From: OLB11 sp044234005
Lineage (GTDB): Bacteria; Bacteroidota; Bacteroidia; Chitinophagales; Chitinophagaceae
Length of the DNA stretch: 54,910 bases
NCBI GenBank assembly: GCA_044234005.1
Contig: JBIIJE010000004.1
Coordinates: 1-54,910, forward strand
Direction: 5' to 3'
This document shows positions 40,111 to 49,523 of the stretch, piece by piece; the stretch's first letter is position 1, and the number at the start of each line of letters is the position of its first letter. The notes under the pieces are model-generated. The model did no database searches. It had not been told where the DNA came from and worked only from the letters and a program-made list of their open reading frames with translations. The translations under genes and the position numbers were made by a program.

Positions 40111-41394
40111 ATGATACTCTACTTTTTAAAAACAATAATTGTCTTAGGTATTTTTGCCTTGTTATTTGGTTTGTTGCTGAAGCCTTACAAGTCATTTAAA
40201 TGGAATCGAAGATATTTAGTAATAACATCCTTGCTTGCACTCATTTTACCCTTAATTCACGGCGAAGGAGCAGTTATTTCAGCTTCAACAATTACCCCTC
40301 AATTGTATTATACCCTTGAAACCATCAAACTATTTGAAAGTCAAGTGCAAGACACAGAACTAGACTATGGTAAAATAATTTTTGGGTTATATCTTGTCGG
40401 ATTATTGTGGGGATTGGCTCGTATTACGCTGGGATACTGGATTCTTCATCGTATAAAACTAAATGCGACTTTACAAAATGTGCATGGAAGTTTGATATAT
40501 GCCAGTCATGATATTGAAACTCCATTTTCATTTAGAACTAACATCTACATACCCGCTTCATTTCTTGATAAGCCTATATTGCCTACCGTAATTATGCATG
40601 AACAAATGCATATTAACTTGCATCATAGTAGAGATAAAATATATTTTTCGTTTTTGCAAGCAATACTTTGGCTTAACCCTTTTATTTACCTCTACCATAA
40701 AGAAAGTGAACGGGTGCATGAATTTGAGGTAGATGAAAAAGTGAGTGTGCAAACTTCTACAGATGTGTATGTCGAGAATTTGTTGCGTGCTAACTTACCA
40801 CAGCAAGTGCCTACCTTATTAGTTCATCAATTTTTTCATCACCCTTTAAAAACCCGAATTACCATGTTGTATTCAAAATCAAAGAACATGTTCATGCAAA
40901 AAGCTAGTATTATTTTGTCGGCTTTGTTCGTATGTTTATGCCTATTATATTTACAAAGTTTTGGCTATAAAAAGGAGAAGCATAAAATGCTAACAGCCAA
41001 GCCAATTATACCTGTAACGGTTACTGTAAAGAGAGACAATGGTGAAATTGTAACGATGATAATTCATAAAGATATCATTGACTCAGTTTATGAAACTGCT
41101 GATATGACACCAGAATTTGATATGGGAAAAACGTCAATTACTGATTTTGTAATCAAAAATTTAGCTTACCCTGATAATGCGAAGCGAGGCAAAATTCAAG
41201 AAAGGGTAATTATAGAATTTGTGGTTGATAAAAATGCCGACACCCAAGAAATTGAAGTAATTAAAGGAATTGATGAAAATTTGAGTTTGGCAGCGAAACA
41301 GCTCGTGAAGAAATTTCCGCGCTGGAAACCTGCTATGCTTGATGGCAAGCCTATGAACATGAAAATGGCACTTCCTATCGAATTTAAGCTATAA
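40111..41394 (+). CDS. M56-family membrane peptidase with TonB-like C-terminal domain (BlaR1-like)
   Basis: A 427-residue membrane protein. Helices at about 2-22, 36-50 and 88-113 precede a zinc-protease motif HEQMH (163-167) and downstream acidic residues in ESERVHEFEVDEK. A further helix lies near 268-287. Residues about 340-427 form a TonB C-terminal fold (VIIEFVVDKNADTQEIEVIKGIDENL ... WKPAMLDGKPMNMKMALPIEF). There is no penicillin-binding sensor domain, so the signal differs from that of BlaR1. It is the likely antirepressor for the preceding BlaI protein. The M56-TonB fusion is common in Bacteroidota. Confidence 0.85.
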   Translation: MILYFLKTIIVLGIFALLFGLLLKPYKSFKWNRRYLVITSLLALILPLIHGEGAVISASTITPQLYYTLETIKLFESQVQDTELDYGKIIFGLYLVGLLWGLARITLGYWILHRIKLNATLQNVHGSLIYASHDIETPFSFRTNIYIPASFLDKPILPTVIMHEQMHINLHHSRDKIYFSFLQAILWLNPFIYLYHKESERVHEFEVDEKVSVQTSTDVYVENLLRANLPQQVPTLLVHQFFHHPLKTRITMLYSKSKNMFMQKASIILSALFVCLCLLYLQSFGYKKEKHKMLTAKPIIPVTVTVKRDNGEIVTMIIHKDIIDSVYETADMTPEFDMGKTSITDFVIKNLAYPDNAKRGKIQERVIIEFVVDKNADTQEIEVIKGIDENLSLAAKQLVKKFPRWKPAMLDGKPMNMKMALPIEFKL

Positions 41395-41499
41395 TTAGGG
41401 CTTCCTAAAATCAAGATCTTAACTATCGAGTTATTTTTAAATAGATACTAAAGAAAATTTGCGACTAGATTTTTCAGTCAGCAAACTGTATTTAAGTGC

Positions 41500-42333
41500 C
41501 TAGTTTTTATAAAATTTGTAAGTAAAGGTAAGTGTATTCATGGTGTACCAATCCATATTCGCGGAATTACCACGAACTGAATTCGTTGGATTTACGCCAA
41601 CACCTTGAGTCAATTCATCACCACGATACGATAAATCAGCAGCCACTTTTCCTTTTTCATTTTGCAATAAAGTTTGATCAGGATATAAGCCACTTACATC
41701 ATCCAAATAATCAGTAAATGTTTTACGAGCACCAATTTCAAAAGCAACACAAATCTGACTCGATAGTTGGAATTTAAGCCCAAGTCCAAAAGGCAGACCA
41801 ACTTGCGTTAAGGAGTATTCTCGTTGCGAATTAAAGCTTGTATTTTGACCTTCAGTACCTAAAGGCCTTAATGGTACCCAAACACCTTCGTAACGAGCTT
41901 TTGGGTTGAAGTGAAACAAATTTAACCCCCCAACAAAATATGGTGTCCAGTTGAAATATCTTTTATTCGAACTGTTTAAATGATTGTATCTGTCGAAAGG
42001 CAACGCAGAAATTTCCGCTACCACGCCTAATTCTATAATATGAGAGCGAAAGCTTAAATTTCTATTTCTATTTTTAAGTTTATTCGACAACTCATCGTTA
42101 CCGCTTATTCTACCCACGTTAAAATTGCCGCGTAAAGCAAACATCGACGAAAATGTATGCTTTGCTGTCACGCCAAATGAAAAACCTGGAGATTTGAAAG
42201 TTAAATCCTTATCTTGTAAATCACCTAGGTAATTACAAAATCCAATGCTAGCACCAAGTTCGTTGCTTACTTGTGCTTGCAAATTTTGCATTATACAAAT
42301 GCTTAGTAATGAAATAAAAATTTTCTTCATCAT
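41500..42333 (-). CDS. DUF6089-type outer-membrane beta-barrel protein
   Basis: A 277-residue protein with a signal peptide (MKKIFISLLSICIMQNLQAQ). It then reads NELGASIGFCNYLGDLQDKDLTF, with the Y-L-G-D-L signature of the DUF6089 family. Alternating hydrophobic and polar strands follow, with aromatic ends and a C-terminal FTYKFY strand, consistent with an outer-membrane barrel of about eight strands. The function is unknown. It stands alone and follows ychF on the same strand; either of two adjacent Met codons may be the start (42333 or 42330). Confidence 0.78.
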   Translation of the reverse strand: MMKKIFISLLSICIMQNLQAQVSNELGASIGFCNYLGDLQDKDLTFKSPGFSFGVTAKHTFSSMFALRGNFNVGRISGNDELSNKLKNRNRNLSFRSHIIELGVVAEISALPFDRYNHLNSSNKRYFNWTPYFVGGLNLFHFNPKARYEGVWVPLRPLGTEGQNTSFNSQREYSLTQVGLPFGLGLKFQLSSQICVAFEIGARKTFTDYLDDVSGLYPDQTLLQNEKGKVAADLSYRGDELTQGVGVNPTNSVRGNSANMDWYTMNTLTFTYKFYKN

Positions 42334-42426
42334 ATAGAGTATTCTTAATGCGTAAATGTATTGCGAAACATTAATATGTCAAAACACAATTTTTTGCTTC
42401 GTAATAATTCGCTGTTCAATTTCTTT

Positions 42427-43527
42427 TTACACATTAAATCTGAAGTGCATTACATCACCATCTTTTACCACATATTCTTTCCCCTCAATACGTAATTTGC
42501 CTACTTCTTTACAGGCTACTTCCGAGCCGTATTGCACATAATCATCAAAGCCTATCACTTCTGCTTTAATAAAGCCTTTTTCAAAATCTGTATGTATCAC
42601 ACTAGCCGCTTGCGGAGCTTTCCAGCCTGTATGAATGGTCCAAGCCCTCACTTCTTGCACACCGGCTGTGAAATAAGTAATTAAATTTAGCAAAGAGTAT
42701 GCTTTTTGTATTAATCTATTCAAAGCAGGTTCTGTCAATTTGTATTCGTCTAGAAACAAAGCTTTATCGTCTGCATTGTCCATTTCAGAAATTTGAGCCT
42801 CAATACTATTATTCATAACAACTACATCACTACCATCTTTTGCAACTGATTCTTGTAAAGCTTGTGAATACTTATTACCAGTATGTATTGACGCCTCATC
42901 CACATTAGCAACATAAAGCACTGGTTTATCTGTTAGCAAAAACATATCATAAATGGCTAATTTTTCTTCGCCGTCTAATTGGAGCTCTCGTACATTTTTA
43001 CCATCTTCTAATTGAGCCTTACAACGTAATACAATTTCTAATTCAGTCTTAGCTTTTGCATCCCCAGCCTTTGCTGCTTTTTCTACGCGTGCTACTTTCT
43101 TCTCGACACTTTCCAAATCTTTCAATTGAAGTTCGGTATCGATAATATCTTTATCCGATACGGGATTTATAGCTCCCTCTTCACGCAAAATATTTTCATC
43201 TTCAAAGCATCTAATCACATGCACGATCGCATCTACTTCTCGAATATTTGCCAAAAATTTATTTCCTAGACCTTCTCCTTTACTAGCTCCTTTTACCAAG
43301 CCCGCAATGTCTACAAATTCGATGGTAGTGGGTACTATTCTATCGGGATTTACCAAACTTGCTAATTTATCCAAACGTGTATCGGGTACGTCAACTTGAC
43401 CAACATTTGGATCGATTGTGCAAAATCTGTAATTAGAAGCTTGCGCTTTTGCATTATTGCTTACCGCATTAAATAAGGTTGATTTACCTACATTCGGTAA
43501 TCCTACAATGCCAACTTGTAAAGCCAT
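42427..43527 (-). CDS. ychF: Redox-regulated ATPase YchF (Obg-like)
   Basis: A 366-residue TRAFAC P-loop protein that hydrolyses ATP and binds ribosomes. The P-loop is GLPNVGKST (9-17), G2/G3 elements lie in TIEFVDIAGLVKGASKGEGLGNKFLANIREVDAI (switch II DIAG), and the nucleotide-specificity motif that sets YchF apart reads VLYVANVDE. The C-terminal TGS-like domain ends EYVVKDGDVMHFRFNV. The length is standard. A near-consensus -7 element (one mismatch) lies at 43551-43558. It is transcribed singly. Confidence 0.96.
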   Translation of the reverse strand: MALQVGIVGLPNVGKSTLFNAVSNNAKAQASNYRFCTIDPNVGQVDVPDTRLDKLASLVNPDRIVPTTIEFVDIAGLVKGASKGEGLGNKFLANIREVDAIVHVIRCFEDENILREEGAINPVSDKDIIDTELQLKDLESVEKKVARVEKAAKAGDAKAKTELEIVLRCKAQLEDGKNVRELQLDGEEKLAIYDMFLLTDKPVLYVANVDEASIHTGNKYSQALQESVAKDGSDVVVMNNSIEAQISEMDNADDKALFLDEYKLTEPALNRLIQKAYSLLNLITYFTAGVQEVRAWTIHTGWKAPQAASVIHTDFEKGFIKAEVIGFDDYVQYGSEVACKEVGKLRIEGKEYVVKDGDVMHFRFNV

Positions 43528-43916
43528 TTCGTCAAAAATTTATTGAGGCGCGAAGGTATGTAATTTTCAGAAAGCATATGATGTAGATTCTGATTGAAAT
43601 TTGATATTGCAATTGATTGCTACAAAAATTTAGGTTAAATTCAATAAAGGAGGCTGAAAAAGTAGCATTTAGTTTTGGGCGCTTTTTCCAGCTTTATGTT
43701 ACTACTCCGCCACAAGGCTTAACTGCAAAGGCTTCAGCGAGGTATTCACTTCAATCTGGAGGGCGAAATAAACTTCCCAAAAACGAATTTAAAAAAATGG
43801 ATTGTAATTATTCTCTGACTGAAATTAAGCGAATGGATATAAAATATCTATTCATCAAATACGGCTCACCTGTATTTAAATCCATGTTTAGTAACAAAGC
43901 TTACCAATTTATTTAT
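43528..43916. other. 389-base gap with a possible dispersed repeat
   Basis: It separates ychF (minus) from the end of the large secreted protein gene (minus). It holds a G+C-richer stretch at 43673-43766 in an otherwise AT-rich region. A 103-codon plus-strand frame covers part of the gap, but it has no recognisable protein features and I do not call it a gene. Confidence 0.6.
43673..43766. repeat. Possible dispersed intergenic repeat
   Basis: A roughly 94-base island starts TTTTGGGCGCTTTTTCCAG and ends CTGGAGGGCGA, with partially complementary ends (TCCAG / CTGGA). It resembles intergenic repeats I have seen in Bacteroidota. There is only one copy in this window, so this is tentative. Confidence 0.3.
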
Positions 43917-46421
43917 TTATCGCATTAAGATAAACTCTCCTTTTAAGGTCACAACCGTTCCATTTGGTCTAGCCATGCGAATTAGATAGAAGAAAGTACC
44001 AGAGTCTTGTGGAATGCCCTTGAATTTTCCATCCCAGCCTAAATTCATATCTCGGGTAGTAAATATCTCTCGTCCCCAACGGTTAAATATTCTGAACTCT
44101 TGTACCTTATCTAGTTTTCCTCCTCTAACACGGAAAACATCATTTAAGTTATCGCCATTCGGAGTAAACACATTTGGCACAAACACGCCTGGGTCTAATA
44201 CAGTAATCTTGAATGAATCTGTTTTAGGGCATCCTTGAAATAAACTTACACCCGTTACATGATAGTTAGTTGTTTCCATCGGTGTTGCAATAGGGTTATT
44301 GCTTTGAGAGAAGTTTAAATATCTGGTTGGCGTCCAATACATATGTGGTGCATTACCAGCTACGTTAATTTGAACACTTTCTCCTGCAAAAATGGTTGTA
44401 TCGTTATTCAATAAATTCATTGTAAAAGGAGGGTGGCTCTCAATAACAGTAGTCAGGGTGTCTTGGCATCCATAAGGATTAAGTAATATCGCATTGTAAA
44501 CGGTTGTTCCATAAGCTGTTGAAACAGGATTGCTGCAAAACTCGCAACTCAACTGAGTTGGATCGTATGGATACCATTGATAATTGCCATTACCACCAGC
44601 AACCCACAAAGGAACAGGGTTACCTGAACAATCTAAGGTAGAGTCGATAATGCTTCCTACTGCAAAAGGGTGATTTACTACAGAGAACGTATCAGAGCTT
44701 GTGCAATTCGCATTTGGAGAGGTTACAGTGAAAGTAATATTCTCGTTACCGTTTGCATTGCCCAAATAAGTTGGATTGTAACCATTCGTATTAATCATAT
44801 TCGTACTAGGATTCCAGTTTAGATTATAATTAAATGGAGGTGTAACAATTGCGTTTATAGCAGCCGTTCTTCCTTCACAAACATCTATATCAGGCAGTGG
44901 AGTAATAACGGGTACGGGATCAACAGTAAGGCTGAAACTTCTTATCGCAGGGGGGCAACCCAAATAAGTGGTAGTCGCAATGAAGGTTTGAGTACCAAAA
45001 GTATTTGGCGTGACCGTAGAATTTACATTATTCGGATTTGTGAATAGATTCGGCGGTGACCAAGTTAATAATAACCCAGGGTCAACGGTACCTGTTGTAT
45101 TTACACTTTGTCCTAGGCAAATTGCGGAATTGGTGGTGTTAAGAATAAAGTTTAATGAATCTCTGATTTCTAACGTTATGCTATCTGTAATTGTATTAAA
45201 ACAACCACTTACAACATATATTTTGATTATTTCTGTTCCTTCTGTAATCCCATCATTAAATGCCCACAAGTTTATTTCAATAGTGGTATCTGTTGGACTT
45301 GTAGCCACTGCTCCGCCATTACCAGTAAATATGATAGAGTCAACCATAGTATTGTAATCAACAGAATTGGTCGCTGTACCAGCAATCACAAACTGAACAG
45401 TGTCCGGGTTTACAGGAACACCAGCGTAAAGCTGACGAGTGATTTTTAATTTTGCTGTATCGCAACCTTCAATGATATATGGATTTAAGGCGCTTAATCC
45501 AGTTTCTACTTTTAAATCTATTGGGTCGGATGTAAAACTTTTTGCTTTTAAAAATACACCAGAGTCTAAAATTTGATCTGCTTTATCTGCAATTGCTAAT
45601 TTAATATGATAGGTTGAACAAGGCACTACAGCAGATTTAGCAGTTAATACTTTTGTGAAACCTTGATATTTTACAAGTGTCCCACCCGTATTACAAACAA
45701 ATAGGTTGCAAGTATTGTTAGCGGCATTAAACATACCACAACCTGGCGTGTTTCCGAAACAGTAATTCGTAGTTTGGCAGCATCCAGGCATATTTGGGCA
45801 GAATATCGTGCTTACACCCACGGGGCAAGTTGTGGAGCCAGGAACCAAAGCGATATTGATAGAGCTATTTGAGTAAGGGCCTGTAATGCCAGGGCCACTC
45901 AAAAAGAAACCAAATACATCATTAAAACTAGTACACGTCCAATTTTGATATTCGCTTGATGTAAATACATAATCAAATTTTACGGAATCTCCAATTGTGA
46001 TAAAATCAAATTCAAGAATACATTTGTCGAATGTGGCGCCTCCAATTACGGCGGTTAAATCAGGATCTCCGCCATTTCCTGTTGTGTTGGAAGAAGCAGC
46101 TGCTACATTTGGTGGAATAATATTCACACCCGCTCCTGTCCCGTCTGTTAGACACCTTCCTGAAGTGAGTACAATGCCGCTATCCATTCCAAGTACATTC
46201 GGAGAAGCAGAAATGTTAAACAACCCTCCCCCGTAATTCACTGAACCTGAAGGCGCAGAGCCACAATTAAGTGTGGCGTTACTAATTGTCACACCATTAC
46301 CCACTAAACTTTGCGCCAATTGAGTCGCATTGTTCGATGGATTTACGTTCATAACTTGAGAATTTACCCAATTACAGAAGATTAAATTAAGTATTGCCGT
46401 TAAAAGTATATTTTTTTTCAT
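43917..46421 (-). CDS. Large secreted protein with choice-of-anchor-L domain and T9SS type B sorting domain
   Basis: An 834-residue exported protein. Signal peptide: MKKNILLTAILNLIFCNWVNSQ. Next, residues about 25-300 match the choice-of-anchor-L domain (GVTISNATLNCGSAPSG, SGIVLTSGR, GGATFDKCILEFDFITIGDSVKFDYVFTSSEYQNW, FGFFLSGPGITGPY). A Calx-beta-like segment lies near 340-430 (DYNTMVDSIIFTGNG, NDGITEGTEIIKIYVV), and Ig/PKD-like segments follow. The last 90 residues form the gliding-motility-associated type B sorting domain: VPNVFTPNGDNLNDVFRV, RIFNRWGREIF, GWDGKFKG and an F-Y-L-I-R-M end. It is likely anchored at the cell surface after T9SS export, as an adhesin-like protein. The ATG at 46421 fits the signal peptide; an upstream extension to 46523 does not. 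Confidence 0.9.
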   Translation of the reverse strand: MKKNILLTAILNLIFCNWVNSQVMNVNPSNNATQLAQSLVGNGVTISNATLNCGSAPSGSVNYGGGLFNISASPNVLGMDSGIVLTSGRCLTDGTGAGVNIIPPNVAAASSNTTGNGGDPDLTAVIGGATFDKCILEFDFITIGDSVKFDYVFTSSEYQNWTCTSFNDVFGFFLSGPGITGPYSNSSINIALVPGSTTCPVGVSTIFCPNMPGCCQTTNYCFGNTPGCGMFNAANNTCNLFVCNTGGTLVKYQGFTKVLTAKSAVVPCSTYHIKLAIADKADQILDSGVFLKAKSFTSDPIDLKVETGLSALNPYIIEGCDTAKLKITRQLYAGVPVNPDTVQFVIAGTATNSVDYNTMVDSIIFTGNGGAVATSPTDTTIEINLWAFNDGITEGTEIIKIYVVSGCFNTITDSITLEIRDSLNFILNTTNSAICLGQSVNTTGTVDPGLLLTWSPPNLFTNPNNVNSTVTPNTFGTQTFIATTTYLGCPPAIRSFSLTVDPVPVITPLPDIDVCEGRTAAINAIVTPPFNYNLNWNPSTNMINTNGYNPTYLGNANGNENITFTVTSPNANCTSSDTFSVVNHPFAVGSIIDSTLDCSGNPVPLWVAGGNGNYQWYPYDPTQLSCEFCSNPVSTAYGTTVYNAILLNPYGCQDTLTTVIESHPPFTMNLLNNDTTIFAGESVQINVAGNAPHMYWTPTRYLNFSQSNNPIATPMETTNYHVTGVSLFQGCPKTDSFKITVLDPGVFVPNVFTPNGDNLNDVFRVRGGKLDKVQEFRIFNRWGREIFTTRDMNLGWDGKFKGIPQDSGTFFYLIRMARPNGTVVTLKGEFILMR

Positions 46422-46531
46422 AATCAAAATTCTAAGTTGTAATACAGTAAGACGCACTAAAAATAATGTAAGTTGGGTTAAATTCCCTTTTTTTATGACG
46501 AATTTACATATTCTTTCTAGCAATACTTAAT

Positions 46532-46539
46532 TACTTTTG
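46532..46539 (+). promoter_or_regulatory. -7 element (TACTTTTG) of gldFG
   Basis: TACTTTTG matches TAnnTTTG, 22 bases before the gldF ATG at 46562, and supports that start. Confidence 0.5.
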
Positions 46540-46561
46540 CCAACTTTAGCACAATTTCTAC

Positions 46562-47296
46562 ATGATTTCAATTTTTCGGAAGGAACTTCATACATTCTTT
46601 AGCTCTTTGGTAGGGTATATTGCCATTATCGTATTCTTAGTGGTTTGCGGCTTTTTTTTATGGTTGATACCTGAGAATAACATGCTCGATTACGGCTATG
46701 CCAATATGGATAAGTTTTTCGATTTAGCACCTTGGGTGTTACTTTTCTTAATTCCAGCTATCACAATGCGATCGCTTGCTGATGAGTTTAAGTCAGGAAC
46801 TATCGAAATTCTTTCAACCCTGCCTATAAAAGAATATCAATTAATAGGCGGTAAATTTTTATCTTCTTTCGTTTTAGTCCTTTTTTCAATTTTACCTACA
46901 CTTGTTTACATATTTACGCTCGCCAGTCTATCTATTATCAGTAATAATTTAGATACAGGTGGCATGATAGGTTCTTATGTAGGTCTTATTTTTTTAGCAG
47001 GCGCTTTTACAGCGGTCGGTTTATTTTGCTCGTCATTTACCAATAATCAAATTATAGCTTTTTTAGCTGCTGTATTTTTAAATTTTATATTGTACAGCGG
47101 CTTTGAAACCATGAGTCGATTGCCTGTGCTTGCTAATGGTGCCGATTATATTGTAAGTCAAATTGGCATGCAATTCCATTATAATTCTATCAGTAGAGGC
47201 GTCATAGATACTCGCGATTTGATTTATTTCATCAGTGTTATTGTCATTTTTTTATTGGCAACACAATTAATGCTTCAAAAACGAAATTGGAACTAA
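46562..47296 (+). CDS. gldF: Gliding-motility ABC transporter permease GldF
   Basis: A 244-residue ABC-2-type permease. Six hydrophobic segments are visible (near 16-38, 58-74, 98-125, 137-152, 165-180 and 218-238). Characteristic stretches are SLVGYIAIIVFLVVCGFFLWLIP and MRSLADEFKSGTIEILSTLPIKEYQLIGGKF, the cytoplasmic loop conserved in GldF. With GldG and the ATPase GldA (not in this window) it forms an ABC transporter implicated in gliding in some Bacteroidota. It precedes gldG by 16 bases. Confidence 0.92.
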   Translation: MISIFRKELHTFFSSLVGYIAIIVFLVVCGFFLWLIPENNMLDYGYANMDKFFDLAPWVLLFLIPAITMRSLADEFKSGTIEILSTLPIKEYQLIGGKFLSSFVLVLFSILPTLVYIFTLASLSIISNNLDTGGMIGSYVGLIFLAGAFTAVGLFCSSFTNNQIIAFLAAVFLNFILYSGFETMSRLPVLANGADYIVSQIGMQFHYNSISRGVIDTRDLIYFISVIVIFLLATQLMLQKRNWN

Positions 47297-47312
47297 AGTT
47301 TACCCAAGAGAA

Positions 47313-49031
47313 ATGAAAGGAACAGATTTAAAGAAAAAGTCCATTACACGTTTTGTATTGATAGTATGCGGATTAATACTGCTCAATATTTTAAGTAGTA
47401 AGCTACATTCACGATTAGACGCAACCGCAGAGAAAAGGTTTTCATTAAGCCAACCCACTAAAAACTTATTAAAAAATTTAAAAGATGTAGTCGTCATCGA
47501 GGTTTACTTAAAGGGGAGATTTCCATCAGGATTTCAGCGTTTGGCCGAATCGGCTCGTGAAGTATTGCAAGAGTTTCAGGAATATGGAGGGCGTAATGTC
47601 CGGTTTTCATTTGTGAATCCCTTAGAAGGTAAAACTGAAGCTGAGAAGCAGAAAGTATATATTAATTTTTCAGAGAAAGGATTAAATCCTGTGAACCTCA
47701 AGATACAACGTGATGAAGAAGATGGATATGCAGAGAAAATTATATTTCCGGTAGCCAAAGTGTCATTCAATCAGAAGGACTTACCTGTTAATTTGTTGGA
47801 AAATCATTTAAATATGAATCCAAACGAAAAATTGAATTACTCTGAAACAATGCTAGAGTATAAACTGGCAAGTGCTATTAAGCAATTGATGCAACCCGAC
47901 CGTAAAAAAATTGCTTATATCGTTGGTCATGATGAAATGCTTGGTCCTAACACAGCAGATATGCTTACTACCCTAGAAAAATATTATGATGTAGATACCT
48001 TGGATTTGACAAAAGATATTGAAATTAAACGTTTGTATCAAGCCGCGATTGTATGTGGACCGCAGGAAACCTTTAGTGAGCAAGATAAATTTAAGATTGA
48101 TCAGTATGTAATGCAAGGCGGGAAAATGCTTTGGCTGATAGATGCACTGCGTATCGAAATGGATTCTTTACAAAAAAGTGAAGCTACAATGGCGGTAGAT
48201 TATACACTCAATTTGGATGATTTATTGTTTAATTATGGTGTGCGAATTAACCCGGATTTAATCGAAGACTATCAACAAGCAAATCCTATTCCGATTACAG
48301 TGGGAAGTATTGGCGACCAACCCGACATACGATTATTACCTTGGTCTTATTACCCATTTTCAATTCCTAACGCAAAGCATCCAATTGTAAATAATATGGA
48401 TGCAGTAAGTTTTAAAATGACTAGTAGCTTGGATATTATCACAAATTCAAATATCCAAAAAACTGTTTTACTCACATCTTCTAATCGAAGTAGAAAAGTA
48501 CCTTCACCCGTTAGAATTAGTCTTGCCAACTTAAAGTTTAAACCTACCCCAGAAATGTTTCGAGAGAAAAATATTCCGTTGGCAGTTTTGTTGGAAGGTA
48601 AATTTAATTCTATTTATACAAATAGAATTGACCCAGGCTTTATAAAAATATATACAGACTCTTTAAAAAGAAAATACAATACCGTTTGTACTGAGCCTAA
48701 TAAAATGATAGTTGTATCTGATGCTCATGTCTTCTCCAATGATTATTCACAGAAGCAAGGTATTATGGAATGCGGCTTTTATAAATACACACAACAACTT
48801 TTTGCCAATAAAATTTTCTTGTTAAACTGTATCGAGTATTTAACTGATAATGCAGGACTGCTAGAAGCTAGAAACAAAGACGTAAAACTCCGTTTGCTTG
48901 ATATGGCGCGTGTAAAAAAGGAAAAAATAAGATGGCAAGTGCTAAACATCGCTTTGCCTATTGCCTTAGTGATGATGTTTGCGAGTGCTTATTTCTTTTT
49001 TAGACGTAAGCGATATGAAGGAAAAGTATAA
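47313..49031 (+). CDS. gldG: Gliding-motility ABC transporter substrate-binding subunit GldG
   Basis: A 572-residue protein. A transmembrane helix near residues 11-29 is followed by HSRLDATAEKRFSLSQPTKNLLKNLKDVVVIEVYLKG, typical of the start of the exported domain. A large periplasmic domain includes YKLASAIKQLMQPDRKKIAYIVGHDE and GGKMLWLIDALRI. A second helix lies at the C-terminus (near 545-563), with a short basic tail. Family and length agree with GldG. It is co-transcribed with gldF. Confidence 0.92.
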   Translation: MKGTDLKKKSITRFVLIVCGLILLNILSSKLHSRLDATAEKRFSLSQPTKNLLKNLKDVVVIEVYLKGRFPSGFQRLAESAREVLQEFQEYGGRNVRFSFVNPLEGKTEAEKQKVYINFSEKGLNPVNLKIQRDEEDGYAEKIIFPVAKVSFNQKDLPVNLLENHLNMNPNEKLNYSETMLEYKLASAIKQLMQPDRKKIAYIVGHDEMLGPNTADMLTTLEKYYDVDTLDLTKDIEIKRLYQAAIVCGPQETFSEQDKFKIDQYVMQGGKMLWLIDALRIEMDSLQKSEATMAVDYTLNLDDLLFNYGVRINPDLIEDYQQANPIPITVGSIGDQPDIRLLPWSYYPFSIPNAKHPIVNNMDAVSFKMTSSLDIITNSNIQKTVLLTSSNRSRKVPSPVRISLANLKFKPTPEMFREKNIPLAVLLEGKFNSIYTNRIDPGFIKIYTDSLKRKYNTVCTEPNKMIVVSDAHVFSNDYSQKQGIMECGFYKYTQQLFANKIFLLNCIEYLTDNAGLLEARNKDVKLRLLDMARVKKEKIRWQVLNIALPIALVMMFASAYFFFRRKRYEGKV

Positions 49032-49523
49032 TTGAACTTGAATACAATAGCACTTTCTTTAACCCATTTTGCGACAGAATTGTAATAACAAAACATAGGT
49101 TTAACCCAAGTTACGCGATAGGGTTTGAGGAACGAAAATTCTAGCGTGTTGTACCCATGTGATTTATGTCGCAGACCAAATCTTACAAAATTCCAATCGG
49201 TATTAAATAGGGTTACCGAGAAAAGCCTTATCAGGCTTTATTCACACCAGCTCACTTCGTTTCTGCTGCAAAATCTAAGTTCAACATTTCTAATGCTGAA
49301 TCTCGGTTTAATTGCAGCTATTATCGATTGGATAATCATTATGCAGAAAGTAAGTGTGAATATTTCTTCGTCTGCTACACCCATATCATCGATAAAAATT
49401 GAGCAACTCTGGTTCTGCCTGCAAGGTCTAAATCTCATTCAAATAAGAAAATAATCCGCTTACGTAAATATTGATAAAATTTGATGTGTAAATTAAGCCA
49501 ATAATTTATACATCAAATTGGTA
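49032..49523. other. 492-base gap after gldG
   Basis: Between convergent gldG (+) and the barrel gene (-). It contains a 7-bp hairpin (AAAGCCT / AGGCTTT, 49222-49239) with only a weak T run, possibly a terminator for gldFG. A 109-codon plus-strand frame and a 66-codon minus-strand frame overlap each other here and show no protein character. Nothing else was recognised. Confidence 0.6.

Noticed and set aside
43617..43928. 103-codon plus-strand frame in the ychF-side gap
   Set aside because: No recognisable motif, overlaps the candidate repeat and the end of the T9SS protein, and has no promoter or ribosome-binding signal.
49222..49239. Hairpin as a definite gldFG terminator
   Set aside because: The stem is perfect but only 7 bp, lies 190 bases after the stop and has no good T run.
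49125..49454. 109-codon plus-strand frame and a 66-codon minus-strand frame after gldG
   Set aside because: They overlap each other on opposite strands, have unusual residue composition, and match no family I know.
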